DNA of 64,000 nt, from assembly GCF_001456355.1 (NCBI RefSeq), contig NZ_CP010271.1:248001-312000 (forward strand), in the 5' to 3' direction. Under the pieces are notes generated by a model, which did no database searches, was not told where the DNA came from, and was given only the letters and a program-made list of their open reading frames with translations. A program made the position numbers and the translations under genes. Positions 35,852-45,241 of the stretch are shown piece by piece; the first letter of the stretch is position 1; every line of letters begins with the position of its first letter. This DNA comes from Mycobacteroides saopaulense. GTDB lineage: Bacteria > Actinomycetota > Actinomycetes > Mycobacteriales > Mycobacteriaceae.

Positions 35852-37116
35852 GCCGCACCACCTTTGGCCAGCACACGGTTGAGGTTGAGGAAGGCCGTGT
35901 AGTTCGCGATCACGTCGACCCTGCCGGGCGGGCAGGCATTGATGGCCTGCACCGGGTCGTGATGCAGGGTGTGCGTGACGCTGGCGTAGGTCAGCCGGAC
36001 TGCCAGATCGGTGCCGCGCTCTCCTGATGCGACGACGGGTGGCACAGTGGTCGCCTCGTTGTCGCAGGCGAAGTGTTCGAAGTTCACATCCCACAGCCAG
36101 GACAGGTCCTCACCGTCGGGCACCTGGCCGTTGACGGCGATGACCAGCCCGTCGGCATCGGTATCGACCATCGACAGTGCCTCCTGCCAGCCGGCCGGAT
36201 TCTTGGCCAGCAGCAGCCGGACCGTGTGGTCGCCCAGGTCGATGCTGCGATAGCGGCCCGCTACTTGGTCGACGGCGGACACGGCATCGACTGCCGGGCC
36301 GGGGCGGGCGCCGAGTTCGATGGCGGCGGCTACCGCCAGGGTGGCGTTTCCGCGGTTCGCGGTGCCGGGCAGCGTCAGCGACATCGGCAGGCTGATTCCG
36401 CTGGGGCCGTAGATGCGATCATCGTCGAACCACCAGTCCGGATCGGGCCGGGAGAAGTCGGTTCCCGTGCTGTACCAATGGTTTCCGTCGCGGACTATGA
36501 GCTCGCCGCTGCGCGGACAGCTCACCGAATCACCGGCCCAGCCGCCCCCGGCCGCCACCCAGACGACATTGGGGCTGTCGTACGCGGCCGACGTCATCAG
36601 GACGTCATCGCAGTTCGCGACGATCACCGCGTCGCGGTGCCGGGAAAGGCCCTTGCGCAGTGTGCGTTCGATGTTGTTGATCTCACCGACGCGGTCCAGC
36701 TGATCACGGCTGAGGTTCAGCAGCACGATGGCCGCGGGGGCGACCGCGTCCGCGACGTGTGGCACGTGCATCTCGTCGACTTCGAGTACGGCAACCTCGG
36801 CGTCCCGGGTGCCGGCCAGCGCGGCAACCAGACCGGCATCCATGTTGGAGCCTTCGGTGTTGGTGGCCACCGGTCCCACGGTCGCCAGTGCTGCCGCGGT
36901 CATCCGGGTGGTGGTGGACTTGCCGTTGGTGCCGGTGATCAGCACGGTGCGACGTCCGCGGCCCAGCTGTGCCAGCACCGAGCTGTCCAACTTGAGCGCG
37001 ACCAGGCCGCCGATCATGGAGCCCGCGCCGCGACCGCTGATCCGGGACGCCCAGCGTGCCGAGCGTCCGGCGGCCAGTGCGATCCGGCCACGCAGCGATA
37101 GGTGCTCGATGGGCAT
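35848..37116 (-). CDS. murT: Lipid II isoglutaminyl synthase ligase subunit MurT
   Basis: A 422-aa Mur-ligase-like protein with the P-loop TGTNGKSTTTRM, the NLSRDQLDRVGEI block, and a C-terminal DUF1727 domain (WLWDVNFEHF, MHGP-partner interface). It uses ATP and GatD-supplied ammonia to amidate lipid II at the cytoplasmic face. The zinc ribbon of firmicute MurT has four Cys; here the region reads CPRSGEL...YSTGTDFSRPDPDWW, so three of the four are replaced and the metal site is apparently lost. Confidence 0.94.
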   Translation of the reverse strand: MPIEHLSLRGRIALAAGRSARWASRISGRGAGSMIGGLVALKLDSSVLAQLGRGRRTVLITGTNGKSTTTRMTAAALATVGPVATNTEGSNMDAGLVAALAGTRDAEVAVLEVDEMHVPHVADAVAPAAIVLLNLSRDQLDRVGEINNIERTLRKGLSRHRDAVIVANCDDVLMTSAAYDSPNVVWVAAGGGWAGDSVSCPRSGELIVRDGNHWYSTGTDFSRPDPDWWFDDDRIYGPSGISLPMSLTLPGTANRGNATLAVAAAIELGARPGPAVDAVSAVDQVAGRYRSIDLGDHTVRLLLAKNPAGWQEALSMVDTDADGLVIAVNGQVPDGEDLSWLWDVNFEHFACDNEATTVPPVVASGERGTDLAVRLTYASVTHTLHHDPVQAINACPPGRVDVIANYTAFLNLNRVLAKGGAA

Positions 37117-37198
37117 CCGCGCAGTTTATTGGAGCGGCCGGGACCGCTGCCCGTGCGGCCGGACGAGATGGCCACACGGGCAGTGCGCGATGCCGTTT

Positions 37199-37771
37199 CT
37201 AGGCCAGGGCGCTCTGCAGCGAGCGCTTGACGTCGGTGACCGTGGCCAACAGAGTGGCGCTGGCCTCGGCCAGCTTCTCCTTCTGCTCGTCGGTGCCGGT
37301 GACGGCGATGACGCGCGCAAGGCCGGCGATCTCGGCCAGTCCCGAGCGCAGTTTGAGAACGTTGACGAGCTTCGGGAAAACCTTGGCGCGGAGTGCCTGC
37401 GCGGTCTGGCTGGTGATGCCCCGCTTCGCGAGCACGTTGCGGCCGAAATCGGTCAGGGTGGCCACGCCGTCCTCGGTCTTGACGACGCCGCGATGTGCCA
37501 GCCGCTCGAGAACACGCTCCACCACGGGTTCGGGCAGCAAGATCTCGCCCTCGGTCGCGTCGGAGACACGCTGCACGATCTGCGCCGCGCTGGCCGGCCC
37601 GTCAAGCAGTAGCGAGCCGGTGACCGCGCGCTTGATGCGGAAACCGAAGCCGCCCGGTCCGCCGCCGGGGCCGAATCCCGGTCCGCCGAATCCGGGGCCA
37701 CCGAATCCGGGGCCGCCGAATCCGCCGAAACCAGGGCCACGTCCTTCGAAGCCTGCAAATGAATCAGACAT
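37199..37771 (-). CDS. PadR-like winged-helix regulator with Gly-rich N-terminus
   Basis: A 190-aa protein. Residues 8-42 are a GFGGPGFGG-type low-complexity repeat. A winged helix follows at about 48-115 (LLLDGPASAAQIVQRVSD, VVERVLERLAHRGVV, VATLTDFGRNVLAKRG). The C-terminal helical part would dimerise. This matches PadR-like regulators. Two inverted repeats 55-100 bases before its start (37826-37874) are probable operators, suggesting autoregulation. The regulated pathway is unknown; both flanking operons are on other promoters. Confidence 0.72.
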   Translation of the reverse strand: MSDSFAGFEGRGPGFGGFGGPGFGGPGFGGPGFGPGGGPGGFGFRIKRAVTGSLLLDGPASAAQIVQRVSDATEGEILLPEPVVERVLERLAHRGVVKTEDGVATLTDFGRNVLAKRGITSQTAQALRAKVFPKLVNVLKLRSGLAEIAGLARVIAVTGTDEQKEKLAEASATLLATVTDVKRSLQSALA

Positions 37772-37825
37772 CCAACTCTCCCTTTCTGGTGATCAGGCAG
37801 CTAGCCTGTCGCCGGCTGAACCCGT

Positions 37826-37874
37826 ATCAACTTCCTTGATACCTGCGCCCAATCGGACATGTCAAGGTTCTTGA
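37826..37874. promoter_or_regulatory. Two palindromic operators upstream of the PadR-like gene
   Basis: GTATCAA-cttcc-TTGATAC is perfect at 37826-37844; TCAAG-gtt-CTTGA lies at 37862-37874. The half-sites are related (TCAA/TTGA). They lie in the 295-base gap between the leftward PadR-like gene and the rightward marR gene, which otherwise shows nothing I can assign. Confidence 0.6.
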
Positions 37875-38066
37875 TATGAGTATCCTGAGAATCTGCCGCG
37901 CAGTGGTAATCCATTGCACGGCAGGGGCTCACCGGGCCGGGCATCTTTGGCTTCGGGGAATGTCTCGACAGGCATGGCGAATCGCCCGGATCTACTGTGG
38001 GGTACTGCGGGCCTAAGAGCCGAGAGCCCGCGCAGGTCCTGAGAGGTTCATGCCAGGATGCTTGCG

Positions 38067-38504
38067 ATGAGCCAATCCGATGAGGTCGAGCCGCTGGGCT
38101 ACCTGATGTTCAGGGCGGGCGCCGTGATGCGTCCGCAGGTCCTTGCCGCGCTACGGCCCCTCGGGCTCGGCATGCCGGAGTTCATGTGCCTGCGGATGCT
38201 CAACGAAAGTCCCGGGCGCACCAGCGCCGAGCTGGCACGCGAACACAATGTGTCGGCGCAGGCGATGAATCAGGTTCTCAACGGGCTGCAGAACGAGGCG
38301 TTGGTGTCCCGGCCAGCTGCGCCTGCCTCGGGGCGGGCGTTACCGGCGCGGGTCACCGCCAAGGGCAGGGCACTGCTCAAACGCGTGGAATCGGCGATCT
38401 GGGCGGCCGAGGACGAGATGTTCGGCAGGCTCGGCGCCGACGATCGACGTGAGCTCAGGCGGATACTCGGGCGGCTGATCGACGCCGGTGGCGAAAACGC
38501 GTGA
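38067..38504 (+). CDS. MarR-family regulator
   Basis: A 145-aa winged-helix repressor: PEFMCLRMLNESPGRTSAELAREHNVSAQAMNQVLNGLQNEALVSR is the DNA-binding core, with the wing ASGRALPARVTAKG. ATG 38067 has AGGA 8 bases upstream; ATG 38058 is an alternative. It is coupled by a GTGA overlap to the kinase gene, so it probably regulates the operon it heads, sensing an acyl-CoA or related ligand. Confidence 0.87.
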   Translation: MSQSDEVEPLGYLMFRAGAVMRPQVLAALRPLGLGMPEFMCLRMLNESPGRTSAELAREHNVSAQAMNQVLNGLQNEALVSRPAAPASGRALPARVTAKGRALLKRVESAIWAAEDEMFGRLGADDRRELRRILGRLIDAGGENA

Positions 38505-39595
38505 GCATCTCCCCAGCCAACCAGTCGGTTGGGTGGGCGGCTAGGGTAACGCGTGTGTTCCGGGCCACAGCTGAGACGACGCCACAGGACTGGGCCGCGC
38601 TCTCGGCCTGGGTGGCGCGGCAGGGACACGCTCTGGACGCCTCGGCGGCGCGACAATTCGCTGGTGGCAAGGCCAATCTGAACTATCTGGTGGCGCTCGA
38701 CGACCGACCGGCGGTGTTTCGGCGCCCGCCCGCGGGCCCGATCGCCGAGGGCGCCAACGATATGGCCCGCGAATGGCGGGTGCTGTCACGGCTGAACGCG
38801 TGCTTCGCGCTGGCCCCGCGAGGGCTGCTGTACTGCGATGAGCTGGACATCGTGGCCGCGCCCTTTCAGTTCCTGGAGTACCGCGAGGGCGTGGCGATCG
38901 GGGGCGAGCTGCCGCCCGGATTGCCTGACGACGCCCCGGCTCGGATCACCGATACCCTGATCGCGGCCATGACGGCCTTGCACCGGGTGGCACCAGAGGC
39001 CGTGGGTCTGGGCGAGCTGGGTAAGCCGGAGGGGCTGCTGGAACGTCAGCTCACCGGTTGGACACGCCGCGCCGCTGCGGTCTGGCCGGACGGCCTGCCT
39101 GGGGTCGTCACGGACCTGATCTCACGTCTGCGGCGGCAGATCCCCGAGCCCGCGGGAGTTTCACTGCTGCACATGGATCTCAAGCTCGACAACATGCTCG
39201 TCGATCGGGAGACGTTGTCGCCCAATGCCATCATCGACTGGGACATGACCACCCGAGGCTGTCCGCTGTTCGATCTGGCGATTCTGGTGTCGTACTGGAT
39301 GGAACCGGGCGACCCGGAGACAGTGCGCGCTATCAATCAAATGCCCACGACTGCAGTGGGATTCGGTAGCCGACAAGACGTCATCGAGGCCTATTTCGCT
39401 GCGACGGGAACCGCGCCGCGCCCGCTGCATTGGCATGTGGCCTGCGCACGGCTCCGGCTGGCCGTCGCGTGGATGCAGTTGTATCGCAAGTGGCAATCCG
39501 GCGACTTGGTCGGTGCGGATTACCCGGAGTTCCAGAACATCGCCATGGCCGTACTGGATTGGGCGGCAACACAATTCACCGAGGGAGAAATATGA
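38501..39595 (+). CDS. APH-fold kinase of acyl-CoA dehydrogenase operon (ACAD11-N/LvaA-like)
   Basis: A 364-aa phosphotransferase with the catalytic LLHMDLKLDNMLVD and metal-binding IIDWDMTTRGCPLFDLAI. The N-terminus has FAGGKANLNYLVAL as nucleotide loop. This branch is the one fused to acyl-CoA dehydrogenase in ACAD10/11 and found as LvaA in levulinate catabolism, where it phosphorylates the 4-hydroxyl of a 4-hydroxyacyl-CoA. The next gene is an acyl-CoA dehydrogenase joined by an ATGA overlap, which supports that role. The substrate chain length is unknown. Confidence 0.87.
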   Translation: MSISPANQSVGWAARVTRVFRATAETTPQDWAALSAWVARQGHALDASAARQFAGGKANLNYLVALDDRPAVFRRPPAGPIAEGANDMAREWRVLSRLNACFALAPRGLLYCDELDIVAAPFQFLEYREGVAIGGELPPGLPDDAPARITDTLIAAMTALHRVAPEAVGLGELGKPEGLLERQLTGWTRRAAAVWPDGLPGVVTDLISRLRRQIPEPAGVSLLHMDLKLDNMLVDRETLSPNAIIDWDMTTRGCPLFDLAILVSYWMEPGDPETVRAINQMPTTAVGFGSRQDVIEAYFAATGTAPRPLHWHVACARLRLAVAWMQLYRKWQSGDLVGADYPEFQNIAMAVLDWAATQFTEGEI

Positions 39596-40785
39596 TCGAC
39601 TTCAGCATTCCGGAAGAGCTGGCCGCCAAGGCGCAGCGGGTTCGCGAGTTCGTCACCGAGACCGTGATCCCTTACGAGCGTGACCCTCGTCTGACCGCGC
39701 ACGGACCGACCGACGAGCTGCGCGACGAACTGGTCGGCAAGGCTCGCGAAGCCGGACTGCTAACCGTGCAGGCGCCGGAATCTCATGGTGGCTGGGGTCT
39801 TTCACACATCGGACAGGCGGTCATCTTCGAGGCGGCAGGCTGGTCGACCCTGGGCCCCATCGCCATGAACTGTGCGGCGCCCGATGAGGGCAACATGTTC
39901 CTGCTCGGCAAGATCACCAACGAGGAGCAGGCGGAGCGGTTCCTCAAGCCCGTCATCGAGGGGCATCAGCGCTCGGCGTTCGCGATGACCGAACCCGACG
40001 GAGCCGGATCGGACCCCTCGCAGCTCAAGACCTCGGCCATCTTTGACGGTCAGAACTTCGTCATCAACGGGCGCAAATGGCTCATCACCGGGGCACGCGG
40101 CGCCAAGACGTGGATCATCATGGCCAACCTGGAGGCCAACGACCATCTGCCGGAGGGGCCCACGCTGTTCCTGTGCGATGGAGACGCTGGGATTTCCGCA
40201 GGCGGGATTGTGATCGAACGAATCATGAACACGATGGACCGCAACTACGCAGAGGGCCATGCGGTCGTGCGATTCGACAACCTGACCCTGCCGCGTGAGG
40301 CACTGCTCGGGGAGACGGGCCAGGCATTCCGGTACGCGCAGTTGCGGCTGGCCCCGGCGCGATTGACGCACTGCATGCGTTGGCTCGGCGCCGCCTCTCG
40401 CGCTCAGGACATCGCGGTCGATTACGCGCGCACCCGGACCTCGTTCGGCAAGACCATCGGTGAGCACCAGGGAGTCTCCTTCATGCTCGCCGACAACGAG
40501 ATCGCGCTGCATCAATGTCGTCTCACCATCTGGCACGCCTGCTGGATGATGGACAACGGTGCCAAGGGACGTCACGAAAGCTCGATGGCCAAGTCGTTCG
40601 TCTCCGAGGAACTGTTCAAGGTGACCGACCGGTGCGTCCAGGTGCTCGGTGGCATCGGCATCAGCGACGAGACGCCGGTGGAGATGATCTTCCGGGACAT
40701 GCGTGCGTTCCGCCTCTACGACGGGCCCACCGAGGTGCACAAGTACGCCATCGGCCGGCAGGTGCTGCGTATCCCGCGCGCCTAG
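39592..40785 (+). CDS. Acyl-CoA dehydrogenase (ACAD11/LvaC-like partner)
   Basis: A 397-aa acyl-CoA dehydrogenase: FAMTEPDGAGSDPSQLKTSA is the FAD/substrate block, FVINGRKWLITGA the middle beta domain, and QVLGGIGISDETPVEMIFRDMRAFRLYDGPTEVHKYAIGRQVL the C-terminal FAD-binding end. Coupled to the kinase, it probably handles the phosphorylated 4-hydroxyacyl-CoA, helping move oxygen so that beta-oxidation can continue. Ordinary acyl-CoA dehydrogenation is the alternative. GAGGGAGAA precedes the ATG. Confidence 0.9.
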   Translation: MIDFSIPEELAAKAQRVREFVTETVIPYERDPRLTAHGPTDELRDELVGKAREAGLLTVQAPESHGGWGLSHIGQAVIFEAAGWSTLGPIAMNCAAPDEGNMFLLGKITNEEQAERFLKPVIEGHQRSAFAMTEPDGAGSDPSQLKTSAIFDGQNFVINGRKWLITGARGAKTWIIMANLEANDHLPEGPTLFLCDGDAGISAGGIVIERIMNTMDRNYAEGHAVVRFDNLTLPREALLGETGQAFRYAQLRLAPARLTHCMRWLGAASRAQDIAVDYARTRTSFGKTIGEHQGVSFMLADNEIALHQCRLTIWHACWMMDNGAKGRHESSMAKSFVSEELFKVTDRCVQVLGGIGISDETPVEMIFRDMRAFRLYDGPTEVHKYAIGRQVLRIPRA

Positions 40786-40820
40786 AGCGGCTTGTCGGTC
40801 CTACATGTCATCCTTCAGTC

Positions 40821-41804
40821 ATGCCGATCTGGGGGCAGACGCCCGACCACAGCCCCAAGTGGGTCGTGGTTGACCTGGAGACTTCCGGCTTTCAGCCCGG
40901 TCGGGCGCGTGTCATCAGCGTCGCCGCACTGGCGCTGGATGCGGACGGAACCATCACCGACAGCGTGGTGAGCCTGCTCAATCCCGGTGTCGATCCGGGC
41001 CCGACGCATGTGCACGGTCTCACCCCGGAGATGTTGGAGGGGCAGCCGGAGTTCGCGGATATCGTCCCCGATCTCATCGCACTGCTGCGGGGGCGGACCC
41101 TGGTCGCCCACAACGTCGGATTCGACTACTCGTTCCTGGCGGCCGAGGCCGAGCTGGCCGGCGCCGAGCTGCCCACCGAGGCGGTCATGTGCACCGTCGA
41201 GCTGACCCGGCGCCTGGACCTGGACACCCCGAACCTGCGCCTGGAAACCCTGGCCGCGCACTGGGGTGTCGAGCAGCTCAAGGCCCACGACGCCTACGAC
41301 GACGCCCGGGTGCTTGCCGAGGTGCTGCCGAAGGTGCTGGACCGGGCACGCGAACGCGGCACCTGGCTGCCGATCCGCGAGACCACGCGCAAACGCTGGC
41401 CCAACGGCCGTGTTACTCACGACGAGCTGCGTCCGCTGAAGACGCTGGCGTCCCGTCAGCCGTGTCACTGGCTCAACCCCGGACCGTATACCTCCGGGCA
41501 ACCGCTGGTGCAGGGCATGCGGGTGGCGCTCAGTGCGGAGGTCGCCCGCACACATGAGGAACTGGTCGAACAGATCATGCAGGCCGGCCTCGCCTACGCC
41601 GACGCGGTCGACGAGGACACCTCGATGGTGATCTGTAATCATCCGAACCCCGAGCAGGGGAAGGGCTTTCATGCCAGATCTCTCGGTGTGCCGCTGGTGG
41701 ACGACGAGACGTTCATGACGTTGATCGGCCGTGTTGCCGGGGGTACCGATATCGAGCAGTTCACGGTTCCCAGCCGCGCCGGAGCTCAATACTCACTGTT
41801 TTGA
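40821..41804 (+). CDS. DEDDh-type 3'-5' exonuclease with C-terminal BRCT domain (Rv3711c-like)
   Basis: A 327-aa DnaQ-like exonuclease: ExoI VVDLETSGF, ExoII AHNVGFDYSFL, ExoIII HDAYDDARVL (DEDDh set complete). From about residue 235 a BRCT domain follows (GMRVALSAEVARTHEELVEQIMQAGL). It may proofread or trim DNA ends. In M. tuberculosis the homologue sits beside leuA and murT; here zinc-response genes intervene. Confidence 0.9.
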   Translation: MPIWGQTPDHSPKWVVVDLETSGFQPGRARVISVAALALDADGTITDSVVSLLNPGVDPGPTHVHGLTPEMLEGQPEFADIVPDLIALLRGRTLVAHNVGFDYSFLAAEAELAGAELPTEAVMCTVELTRRLDLDTPNLRLETLAAHWGVEQLKAHDAYDDARVLAEVLPKVLDRARERGTWLPIRETTRKRWPNGRVTHDELRPLKTLASRQPCHWLNPGPYTSGQPLVQGMRVALSAEVARTHEELVEQIMQAGLAYADAVDEDTSMVICNHPNPEQGKGFHARSLGVPLVDDETFMTLIGRVAGGTDIEQFTVPSRAGAQYSLF

Positions 41805-41817
41805 TGAGCCCCGCCTG

Positions 41818-42969
41818 ATGCGTCGAATCCTCGCTGCAGCGCTGACTGTTGCGCTGCTTGTCAGCGGCTGCGGGACGCGCGCGACCATCACCGCCGCGGA
41901 CCTGGATGCGCCGACATCGGCCCGGCTCGATTCGGCGATCAACGAGGTGCTGAAGAGCGCCGGCGTCCCGGGGGCGATCGTCGGTGTGTGGGGTCCCAAG
42001 GGCAAGTACGTGCGCACGTTCGGAGTGTCGAACGCCGCCACTCACGCGCCGATGCAGACGGACTTCTATCACCGGATCGGTAGTGTGACGAAAACCTTCA
42101 CGGTCACCGCATTGCTGCAGCTCGTCGACGAGGGCAAGCTGGGGCTCGACGATCCGATAGCCAAGTATGTGGACAAGGTCCCGAACGGGAACAAGATCAC
42201 GCTGCGTGAACTCGCCCGGATGCAGAGTGGACTGTTCAACTACTCGATGTCCCTGGTCTTCAGCCGCGACCTGGAGGCCGACCCGCGTCGCCGCTACAGC
42301 ACCCTGGAACTGCTGGACTACGCCTTCGCCCAGCCGCCGAATTTCCCGCCCGGGCAGGGCTATGAGTACAGCAACACCAACGCCGTGCTGCTGGGGCAGG
42401 TGGTGGAGAAGGTCAGCGGACAGACGCTGCCGGTTTTCGTGCGCGAGCACATCACCGAGCCACTCGGCATGAGCCACACCAGCTTTCCGGACACCAACAT
42501 CCTCCCGGATCCGCACGCGCAGGGTTACACACAGCTGACGCCCACCGGGCCGATCATCGACAGCACCGACTGGAACCCATCGTGGGCCTCCTGGGCCGGC
42601 GCGATGGTCTCGACGCTCGATGACCTGAGGGTGTGGGTGCCGGCGTTGGCGACCGGCAAGCTCCTCGAGCCCGCAACTCAGGAACAGCGGTTGCAGACCG
42701 TGGCGATGCCTCCCGTACCCGACGACATCCGCTATGGCTTAGGGATTTTCGATGCACACGGATGGATCGGTCACAACGGCAGCATCCCCGGCTATCAGAC
42801 GCTGGCCATCTACGCACCCGCCGAGCAGACCACGGTAGTGGCCCTGCTCAACACCGATGTGGCCAAGCAGCCCGCGCAGCCCAGCACGCTGTTCGGTACG
42901 GCCATCACCAAGGTGATCAGCCCGGAGCACGTCTTCCTGCTGGAGAACGCGATTCCGCAGCCTCGGTGA
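41818..42969 (+). CDS. Lipoprotein serine hydrolase (beta-lactamase class C/DD-peptidase fold)
   Basis: A 383-aa exported protein with a lipobox (LLVSGC) after a short signal. The penicillin-binding fold motifs are SxxK as SVTK in RIGSVTKTFTV, YxN as YSN in GYEYSNTNA, and HNG in IGHNGSIPGY as the third motif. Such enzymes hydrolyse D-Ala peptides, esters or beta-lactams at the cell surface. Beta-lactamase activity cannot be told from sequence alone. It starts 13 bases after the exonuclease stop. Confidence 0.87.
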   Translation: MRRILAAALTVALLVSGCGTRATITAADLDAPTSARLDSAINEVLKSAGVPGAIVGVWGPKGKYVRTFGVSNAATHAPMQTDFYHRIGSVTKTFTVTALLQLVDEGKLGLDDPIAKYVDKVPNGNKITLRELARMQSGLFNYSMSLVFSRDLEADPRRRYSTLELLDYAFAQPPNFPPGQGYEYSNTNAVLLGQVVEKVSGQTLPVFVREHITEPLGMSHTSFPDTNILPDPHAQGYTQLTPTGPIIDSTDWNPSWASWAGAMVSTLDDLRVWVPALATGKLLEPATQEQRLQTVAMPPVPDDIRYGLGIFDAHGWIGHNGSIPGYQTLAIYAPAEQTTVVALLNTDVAKQPAQPSTLFGTAITKVISPEHVFLLENAIPQPR

Positions 42970-42971
42970 TA

Positions 42972-43220
42972 TCAGGCGTAGGGCAGCAACGCCATCTCGC
43001 GCGCGTTCTTGATCGCGTTGGCGACCTGCCGCTGTTGTTGCACGGTCAGGCCAGTCACCCGACGCGAACGGATCTTGCCGCGCTCGGACAGGAACAGCCG
43101 CAGGGTGTTGGTGTCCTTGTAGTCCACCGAGGAAACTCCAAGTTTGGCAAAGAGATTCGGCTTGGCGGGCTTGGTGTCGGCGAGTTTGACGCGACGATTG
43201 CGTGTGGGCTTGGTGGCCAT
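42972..43220 (-). CDS. rpsR: 30S ribosomal protein S18, zinc-independent paralogue
   Basis: An 82-aa S18 ([49 protein letters not shown]). It lies in the zinc-starvation operon with cysteine-free S14, L33 and L28, matching rpsR2 of M. tuberculosis. These replace zinc-binding versions when zinc is scarce. The ATG overlaps the rpsN stop (TGATG). Confidence 0.95.
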   Translation of the reverse strand: MATKPTRNRRVKLADTKPAKPNLFAKLGVSSVDYKDTNTLRLFLSERGKIRSRRVTGLTVQQQRQVANAIKNAREMALLPYA

Positions 43221-43525
43221 CACCAGCTCGCTTTCCGGACGCCGGGCAGCGACCCGTCGTGCACGAGTTCACGAACTCGCACTCTGGACAAACCGAACTT
43301 GCGCAGGTAGCCGCGGGGGCGACCATCGACGGCGTCGCGATTGCGCAGCCGCACCGCACTGGCATCGCGCGGCTGCCGGGCCAGCTCGGCCTGCGCGGCC
43401 AGGCGCTGCTCGTGACTGCTCGACGGTTGGCGAATGATCTCCTTGAGCTCTGCGCGCCGTTCGGCGTAGCGCTCGACGATGACGCGGCGTTTCTCGTTCT
43501 TGGCGATCTTTGACTTCTTGGCCAT
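43220..43525 (-). CDS. rpsN: 30S ribosomal protein S14, zinc-free (C-minus) paralogue
   Basis: A 101-aa S14 of the long type ([34 protein letters not shown]). It has no CxxC pairs, unlike the short zinc-binding S14, so it serves under zinc limitation. It lies between rpmG and rpsR in the Zur-controlled operon. Confidence 0.95.
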   Translation of the reverse strand: MAKKSKIAKNEKRRVIVERYAERRAELKEIIRQPSSSHEQRLAAQAELARQPRDASAVRLRNRDAVDGRPRGYLRKFGLSRVRVRELVHDGSLPGVRKASW

Positions 43526-43526
43526 C

Positions 43527-43691
43527 TCAGCGCTCCTCGCGGAAATCGACGTGCTTGCGCACTACGGGGTCGTACTTGCGCAGCACCATCCGGTCCGGGT
43601 CGTTACGCCGGTTCTTGCGGGTGACGTACGTATAGCCGGTGCCCGCGGTGGACCGCAGCTTCACGATGGGGCGGATCTCGTTGCGGGCCAT
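43527..43691 (-). CDS. rpmG: 50S ribosomal protein L33, zinc-free paralogue
   Basis: A 54-aa [22 protein letters not shown] at its start and [10 protein letters not shown] at its end. It is a typical L33 without the CxxC pairs of the zinc form. It is easily missed because of its length. It lies one base after rpsN's start and its ATG touches the rpmB stop, completing the rpmB-rpmG-rpsN-rpsR operon. Confidence 0.95.
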   Translation of the reverse strand: MARNEIRPIVKLRSTAGTGYTYVTRKNRRNDPDRMVLRKYDPVVRKHVDFREER

Positions 43692-43927
43692 CAGAACTTC
43701 CGTCCCTGTGCGCGCAGGCGTGCCACCACGGCCTCGATACCGTCGCGATCGATCACCTTGATGCCCTTGGTGCTGACCCGCAGCTTGATGCGGCGGTCCT
43801 CTGAGGGCAGGTAGTACGTCTTGAGCTGGATATTGGGTGACCAGCGGCGACGGGTGCGGCGGTGCGAGTGCGAAACCGCGTTACCGAAGCCCGGCGACCG
43901 TCCGGTCACCTCGCAATGCGCGGACAA
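43691..43927 (-). CDS. rpmB: 50S ribosomal protein L28, zinc-independent paralogue
   Basis: A 78-aa L28 starting at TTG 43927 (M)[15 protein letters not shown], by homology with M. tuberculosis L28; GGAGG lies 4 bases before it. ATG 43942 is possible but would add five unconserved residues. First gene of the leftward zinc-starvation operon; two Zur boxes lie just upstream. Confidence 0.93.
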   Translation of the reverse strand: MSAHCEVTGRSPGFGNAVSHSHRRTRRRWSPNIQLKTYYLPSEDRRIKLRVSTKGIKVIDRDGIEAVVARLRAQGRKF

Positions 43928-43952
43928 GGGACCTCCATTCATTCCCGTTTGA

Positions 43953-43972
43953 TAATGGGAATCGTTTTCGAC
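43953..43972. promoter_or_regulatory. Zur box 1
   Basis: TAATGGGAATCGTTTTCGAC resembles the mycobacterial zinc-uptake-regulator site (TAATGAAAATCATTTTCATTA type), with good right half and a weaker left half. It lies about 26 bases before the rpmB start and should silence it when zinc is plentiful. Confidence 0.7.
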
Positions 43973-44007
43973 AAGTGCTGTCCGGGACTGTACCGTGAAG
44001 CTCGTAG

Positions 44008-44029
44008 TAATGAAAATCGTTTGCATTTA
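44008..44029. promoter_or_regulatory. Zur box 2
   Basis: TAATGAAAATCGTTTGCATT, continuing TA, is a near-perfect Zur palindrome. It lies 26 bases before the CobW-type gene and probably controls it together with rpmE2. With box 1 it makes the divergent promoter region jointly zinc-responsive. Confidence 0.82.
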
Positions 44030-44054
44030 GCTGTACGGAACCAAAGGGAGAGTC

Positions 44055-45241
44055 ATGCGCACGCCGGTGCTACTCGTGTCCGGACAGACCGATACCGACG
44101 CGGTGGTGCAGGTCTTGGCCCACGACCCGGGAACGGTCGTCGTCACCCACAGGTTCGACGGACACATCGTGAAGCGGACCGTCACCGGCATCCGCGGCAC
44201 CTCTGAAACCGTCCTGGAGCTGGCCCACGGCTGCGTGTCCTGCACGATTCGCGACGATCTGCTGGTCCTGCTGCGCAAGTTGCATCGCCGGGATGAGGTG
44301 GGCCGCATCGTGCTGCATCTGGAGCCCTGGCTGGAAGCCGATCCGATCTGTTGGGCGATCAATACCGTGCCCGTGCGGGTTGGGCCCGGATATGTCGACG
44401 GACCGGCGGCACGCGATGTCGAAATCGCCGGAGTGGTCGCGTGCATCGACAGTGCGCATTGGCTGGAGCAGGCGCTCGGAGACGACGAGCTTGCCGACGG
44501 CCGGACGCTGGCGCAGGTCGCGATCGGTCAGGCCGAGTTCGCCGACGTGCTGGTGGTGCGCAACCCCGAACCCGAGGTGCTTTCGGTACTGCGCCGTCTG
44601 GCGCCACGGGCGCGCATCACAGCTCGGATCGGCCGCGTCGAGCAGGCCCTCGACCATCTGGAGGACGACGCGCGGTGCGGCCGCGCCGATGATCCGCACG
44701 GCCCGCTGCTGGCGGGTCAACCGTCCCTGGCCGTCGACGGCCGGGTTGCGCTGGTGGAATTCAACGCGCGCAGGCCCTTTCATCCGGAACGGCTACACGC
44801 CGCGATCGACTTGCTGCTCGACGGCGTGATCCGAACCCGGGGCAGGTTGTGGCTGGCCACCCAGGATGAGCAGGCCATGTGGCTGGAGTCTGCCGGCGGT
44901 GGACTCCGAGTATCTGCTGCCGGGAAATGGCTGGCGGCAATGGATTCAGCCGAAGTTGCACGAACCGACCTGGAACGCAGGGCATTCGCCGATCTGATGT
45001 GGGATTACCGGTTCGGGGATCGCCACAACGCGATGACGGTGCTGATATGCGGCGCCGACAGTGCAGAGGTGCTCGACGCATTGCGCGGCGCTCTGCTCAC
45101 CGATGCCGAAATGGCAAGCCCCGCATGCTGGGACAAGCTCAGCGATCCGTTCGGTGATTGGCACGAGGATCCCTGCGAACACGTATCCGAACTTGAGGCA
45201 TTCCTTTCCTACGGCGACCACAACACAGAAGGAAACCACTG

